Part shown: positions 61,106 through 64,000 of the stretch, one piece after another | Layout: each line of letters starts with the position of its first letter | Numbering within the stretch: position 1 is the stretch's first letter | NCBI RefSeq assembly: GCF_040537815.1 | Contig: NZ_JBEWSZ010000003.1 | Location: forward strand, 248,001 to 312,000 | Origin: Mesorhizobium shangrilense | Lineage (GTDB): Bacteria > Pseudomonadota > Alphaproteobacteria > Rhizobiales > Rhizobiaceae | Reading direction: 5' to 3' | DNA: 64,000 bases | Position numbers and translations under genes: made by a program | The notes under the pieces: generated by a model | What the model saw: only the letters and a program-made list of their open reading frames with translations | Databases searched by the model: none | What the model was told of the DNA's origin: nothing

Positions 61106-61440
61106 TCACGGCTTCGACGATGCCCGCACGACCAGTGAACACAGCCGACGCCTGACGCCGCTCAGCTTCCCTTCGGCGATTGTCTCCAGCACGCTGTCAC
61201 CAGCCTCGTGTCCGAGCGCGCTCAGGTTCACATCGATGCTGGTCAGCTGCGGTCGCGCCGCAAGCACCATCACATCCCAGTTGTCAAATCCGACGATGGC
61301 GACGTCGGCAGGTATTGCCAGGCCAATCTCGCGCAGCGTGTTGCACGCGCCGCCGGTGATCTGATCGTTGCCGCAGAAGATCGCGTTCGGCGTTTGCGGT
61401 CCCGAGAACAATCTGGCCGCCGCGTCGCGCCCCAACGCCT
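61106..61440 (-). pseudogene. LacI-family regulator, C-terminal fragment
   Basis: AARLFSGPQTPNAIFCGNDQ, CNTLREIGLAIPADVAIVGF and DNWDVMVLAARPQLTSIDVN form the effector-binding C-terminus of a LacI regulator. The DNA-binding N-terminus and most of the core are gone; upstream sequence is unrelated. A LacI gene next to a GH127 start is a normal sugar-locus pair, so both fragments probably came from one deleted arabinoside locus. Confidence 0.7.
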
Positions 61441-61536
61441 CGGCTGACTTTTGGCTTTGGCCATTCTTCGTGTTGGTCTTGATCCAGACCGGTCGCCGAG
61501 GTGTTCGGCGGCGCGATCCATTGAAGGAGCCGACCA

Positions 61537-61602
61537 CTACCATGAAAAAATCCAAAACCCGCCAAGACGCTGGTAGTGACGACTAAACTGTCCGTTAGAC
61601 AT
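61537..61602 (-). other. 21-codon ORF with strong ribosome site behind a FixK-like box
   Basis: AAGGAG precedes ATG 61602. The frame SNGQFSRHYQRLGGFWIFSW ends at TAG beyond a T6 run. One extra T would extend it as FFMVVVGSFNGS, a possible membrane segment. It may be the start of a lost low-oxygen-induced gene. Confidence 0.3.
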
Positions 61603-61655
61603 GCGTTCTCCTTTGAAAGGCTAGTCGACGAAACCACGCCGATGAGGAGATAACC

Positions 61656-61669
61656 TTGATCTGGATCAG
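61656..61669 (-). promoter_or_regulatory. FixK/FNR-type box
   Basis: TTGAT-CTGG-ATCAG matches the anaerobox TTGAT-N4-ATCAA with one mismatch. It lies 54 bases upstream of ATG 61602 on the - strand, which suits activation at about -41.5. Confidence 0.5.
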
Positions 61670-61747
61670 CCAGACACGACAAATCCGAGCGACGCAGTCC
61701 TTCGAGCGACAGGGGCTTTTCACAAATCTACGTCAAGCGCGGCTTAG

Positions 61748-61996
61748 CTAAGCCAGCTGTGGAGCCTCTGTAGGTTGTTCCCGAGCAAGCCGACTCGGCT
61801 GACGACCGGCATCCGCACGGTCGTCGGCACAGCGATCTGGGTCAGATTCCGGCTTGTCGTCCAGGTCGATGAGGATGCGCTCGGCGGCCCCGTGAAGATC
61901 CTCATATTGACCACTCCTCAAGGCCCACAGAAAGCCGGACAGCCCCAGCGCGCCAAGGAACAGAGCTGCTGGTATGAGGTAGACGAGCGTCGTCAT
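61748..61996 (-). CDS. fixS: FixS/CcoS, cbb3 oxidase assembly protein
   Basis: 82 residues. One membrane helix (LVYLIPAALFLGALGLSGFLWAL) then SGQYEDLHGAAERILIDLDD, the CcoS/FixS signature. FixS is needed for maturation of the cbb3 cytochrome oxidase. The usual protein is about 50-60 residues; here an acidic/Gln-rich tail of about 30 residues is added. ATG 61996 overlaps the fixI stop as ATGA, the standard fixGHIS arrangement. Confidence 0.9.
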   Translation of the reverse strand: MTTLVYLIPAALFLGALGLSGFLWALRSGQYEDLHGAAERILIDLDDKPESDPDRCADDRADAGRQPSRLAREQPTEAPQLA

Positions 61997-64000
61997 GACG
62001 GCTGCACCGATGCGCGAATGCCCGAACGCGTTGCCGAGGGAGCCCTCGTCACCTCGGCGAGCACAAAACCCTGCAGGCGCAACGCATTTCCGATGACAAG
62101 CAGCGACGAAGCAGACATGGCAATCGCCGCGATCAGCGGCGTGACCTGCCCCAGAATGGCGATCGGCACGGCGACAGCGTTGTAGACGATCGCGATCGCG
62201 ATGTTCTGGCGGATCAGCCGTCCGGCCTTCCGTGAGACGTCCAGGGCAAGGGGTACGGCCAAAAGGCTTTCGCGCAGGAAGACGAAGTCCGCGGCGTTGC
62301 GGCCAATGTCGGCGGCGGTGGCCGGAGCGATCGAGACGTGCGCTGCGCCCAGCGCAGGCGTATCGTTGAGCCCGTCGCCAACCATTAGAACCTTGTGGCC
62401 GGCTCTCGCCAGCGTTTCGATGCACTCGACTTTGTCCGAAGGAAGCAGCGCCGGAACGAAGTCGTCGATACCCAACGTTGCCGCGACTTCGCCACAGGCG
62501 CCCGCGGTATCGCCGGACAGCATCTCCACGGACACCCGGGCATCGTTCAACTGCACAATGGCCGCCCTGGCATCGGCACGCAGCGCATCCTCGAAAACGA
62601 AGGACGCGACAATGATCCCGTCTTTCGTCAGAACCGTCCCGCCAAATTTGCTTTCGCCACCGGTTCGAGCCTTGCATCCAGCCCATCCGCGCCGGCCCAG
62701 TCGCCAAGTGCTGCCCGCGGCTGTGGCTTCGATCCCGAAGCCCGGGTGCTCGCTGACGGATTCGAGTTTCGGCTGACCGGCAAAGCCCGCCAAGCCGGCT
62801 ATGGCTCTTGAGAACGGGTGGCGGGAGTGCGCGGCCATATCGGCTGCTATTGCCAGCATCGCCGGATCGATAGATGACGCGTTGACCAGCCGGGGCTGTC
62901 CGAGCGTAACCGTTCCGGTCTTGTCGAATATCGCCGTATCGATTGCCGCCAGGCGCTCCATGGCGGAACCATCCTTGACCATGATGCCATTTTCGAACAG
63001 CCGGCGCGCGGCGACCACCTGCACGATCGGCACGGCGAGGCCGAGCGCACATGGGCATGTGATGATGAGAACGGCGATGGCGATCGTTATTGCCCTGTGC
63101 CAGTCGCCGGTTGCGGCCATCCAGCCAAGGAACGTCACGAAGGCGGTCAGATGAACCACAGGAGCATAGAGCGCCGAAACCCGGTCGGCGATCCGGCGAT
63201 AATGCGCCCGGCCGCCCTCGGCGGCCTCCATCAGGCGAACCATTTCGGCCAGGAACGAATCTTTCGCGGCCGCTGTCGCCTGGACCGTCAGCGGACCGGT
63301 AAGGTTGAGCACGCCGGCCTGCACGGGCTCGCCTGGCGCCACGGTTCTGGGTGTGCTCTCTCCGGAAGCCAGGGAACAGTCGAGATCCGAAGAGCCTTGT
63401 ATGATCTTGCCGTCGACAGGAATCCTTTCGCCGGCCGCGATCAGCAGATGCATGCCCGGTTCGATCTCGTCAACCGGCAGGTAATCGCGCGAACCATCCG
63501 CGCGCAGCACCATGGCGCCACGCGCGGCCAGCTGTGACAGGCCTTTCACCGCGGCCCGGGCACGCTCCCGCATCACATGATCCAGTGTGCGGCCGATCAA
63601 CAGGAAGAACAGCAAGGATACCGACGCGTCGAAATAGGCGTGGTCGCCATGGTTGATGGTCTCGTAGAGGCTCATGCCGTAGGCGAGCGAGACGCCGACG
63701 GCGATCGGCACGTCCATGTTCATGCGGCCGTGACGCAGCGCATTCCAGGCCGAACGGAAGAAGATGCCGCCGGCGCAGGCAAGCGCGGGGACGGCGATCA
63801 GCGCCGAGACCCAATGGAACAGGTCGCGGGTCGCGCCTTCGGCGCCTGACCAGACCGACACCGAAAGCAGCATGATGTTGCCGGCCGCAAAGCCGGCAAC
63901 CGCGACGGCGCGGATCAGCTCTGAAAGCGTCCTGTCCTTTTCATCGATCTCGGCAGCGAACAGGTGCGCCTGGTAGCCGAGCCGCCCAAGCGCGGCGACG
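61993..64000 (-). CDS. fixI: FixI/CcoI copper-transporting P-type ATPase (5' end outside window)
   Basis: 669 residues visible; the frame stays open to the right edge (VAALGRLGYQAHLFAAEIDE at the border), so the N-terminal metal-binding part lies beyond. Seen motifs: membrane metal site ITCPCALGLAV, phosphorylation site FDKTGTVTLG, actuator loop SLASGESTP, and MVGDGLNDTPALGAAHVSIA. It delivers copper for the cbb3 oxidase of micro-oxic respiration, used in symbiotic nitrogen fixation. Coupled to fixS. fixG and fixH are expected further right, probably with a FixK-controlled promoter. Confidence 0.93.
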   Translation of the reverse strand, partial: VAALGRLGYQAHLFAAEIDEKDRTLSELIRAVAVAGFAAGNIMLLSVSVWSGAEGATRDLFHWVSALIAVPALACAGGIFFRSAWNALRHGRMNMDVPIAVGVSLAYGMSLYETINHGDHAYFDASVSLLFFLLIGRTLDHVMRERARAAVKGLSQLAARGAMVLRADGSRDYLPVDEIEPGMHLLIAAGERIPVDGKIIQGSSDLDCSLASGESTPRTVAPGEPVQAGVLNLTGPLTVQATAAAKDSFLAEMVRLMEAAEGGRAHYRRIADRVSALYAPVVHLTAFVTFLGWMAATGDWHRAITIAIAVLIITCPCALGLAVPIVQVVAARRLFENGIMVKDGSAMERLAAIDTAIFDKTGTVTLGQPRLVNASSIDPAMLAIAADMAAHSRHPFSRAIAGLAGFAGQPKLESVSEHPGFGIEATAAGSTWRLGRRGWAGCKARTGGESKFGGTVLTKDGIIVASFVFEDALRADARAAIVQLNDARVSVEMLSGDTAGACGEVAATLGIDDFVPALLPSDKVECIETLARAGHKVLMVGDGLNDTPALGAAHVSIAPATAADIGRNAADFVFLRESLLAVPLALDVSRKAGRLIRQNIAIAIVYNAVAVPIAILGQVTPLIAAIAMSASSLLVIGNALRLQGFVLAEVTRAPSATRSGIRASVQPS

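Noticed and set aside
61748..63058. 436-codon frame spanning fixS and part of fixI
   Set aside because: Only the last 82 codons are FixS; the rest is the wrong frame of fixI.
1..64000. CRISPR array
   Set aside because: No series of equal-length direct repeats with regular spacers was seen; only a two-copy tandem repeat at 55995-56042.
1..64000. tRNA or rRNA genes
   Set aside because: No stretch with tRNA-like arms or conserved rRNA words was noticed; a dedicated RNA search was not possible.

Overview
The window looks like an accessory replicon or island of an alphaproteobacterium of the order Hyphomicrobiales (Rhizobiales), most likely Mesorhizobium-like. This rests on high GC, a VirB/VirD4 conjugation cluster with rhizobial plasmid companions (DUF1419, DUF736, strawberry-notch helicase), an AapJQM-type amino-acid transporter, a MucR/Ros relic, and fixI-fixS at the right edge. 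Species assignment is inference; no rRNA or tRNA gene was seen.

Layout. (1) 1-10620: plasmid 'establishment' genes on the + strand. They include a 1512-aa methyltransferase plus strawberry-notch helicase resembling phage P1 DarB, a Toprim primase-like protein, a SLOG (DUF2493) protein, a second SLOG-like gene killed by one stop codon, and DUF1419 and DUF736 proteins. Most are followed by strong hairpins. A striking inverted-repeat structure lies at 9650-9780. (2) 10744-16031: WGR protein, ParA plus ribbon-helix-helix partner (divergent from the mobilization genes), a MobC-like protein and relaxase, and a HigBA-type toxin-antitoxin pair with a frameshifted toxin. (3) 16268-29308: a complete type IV secretion operon on the - strand, virB1-2-3-4-(VirB5-like)-5-lipoprotein-6-8-9-10-11-virD4, mostly coupled by 4-base stop/start overlaps. 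(4) 29398-38381: conjugation accessory genes. They include TrbM, two degenerate thermonuclease-fold exported proteins, a Cys-rich lysozyme-like protein, small membrane proteins, an XRE regulator, an acyltransferase and an SSB-like protein.

(5) 38869-40800: an IS30-family element with a frameshifted transposase, a truncated ISNCY transposase and a scrap resembling a phage tail protein. (6) 40870-45512: an intact organosulfur operon (FMN reductase, flavin monooxygenase, SsuABC-like transporter). (7) 45513-47550: decay zone with glutathione transferase and MucR relics. (8) 47551-51934: NADP-dependent oxidoreductase and AapJQM permease genes without the AapP ATPase. (9) 52365-55690: a mosaic of truncated genes (isopenicillin-N-synthase-like, ABC ATPase, DUF2130) and small ORFs. 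(10) 56095-64000: an MFS_3 exporter, a diguanylate cyclase broken by one stop codon, a UbiM-like hydroxylase coupled to a chimeric GH127/truncated-globin ORF, a LacI relic, a FixK-like box, and fixS-fixI (fixI runs off the window).

The left half reads as a self-transmissible element: anti-restriction and establishment, partition, relaxosome, then mating pore. The right half is metabolic cargo mixed with many gene fragments joined at abrupt junctions. Many genes carry exactly one disabling base change (8740, about 15931, about 38954, about 46354, 55568, 58941). Either this is recent decay or some of these are sequence errors; read data would decide. Calls are from reading translations and motifs by eye; no database search was run.
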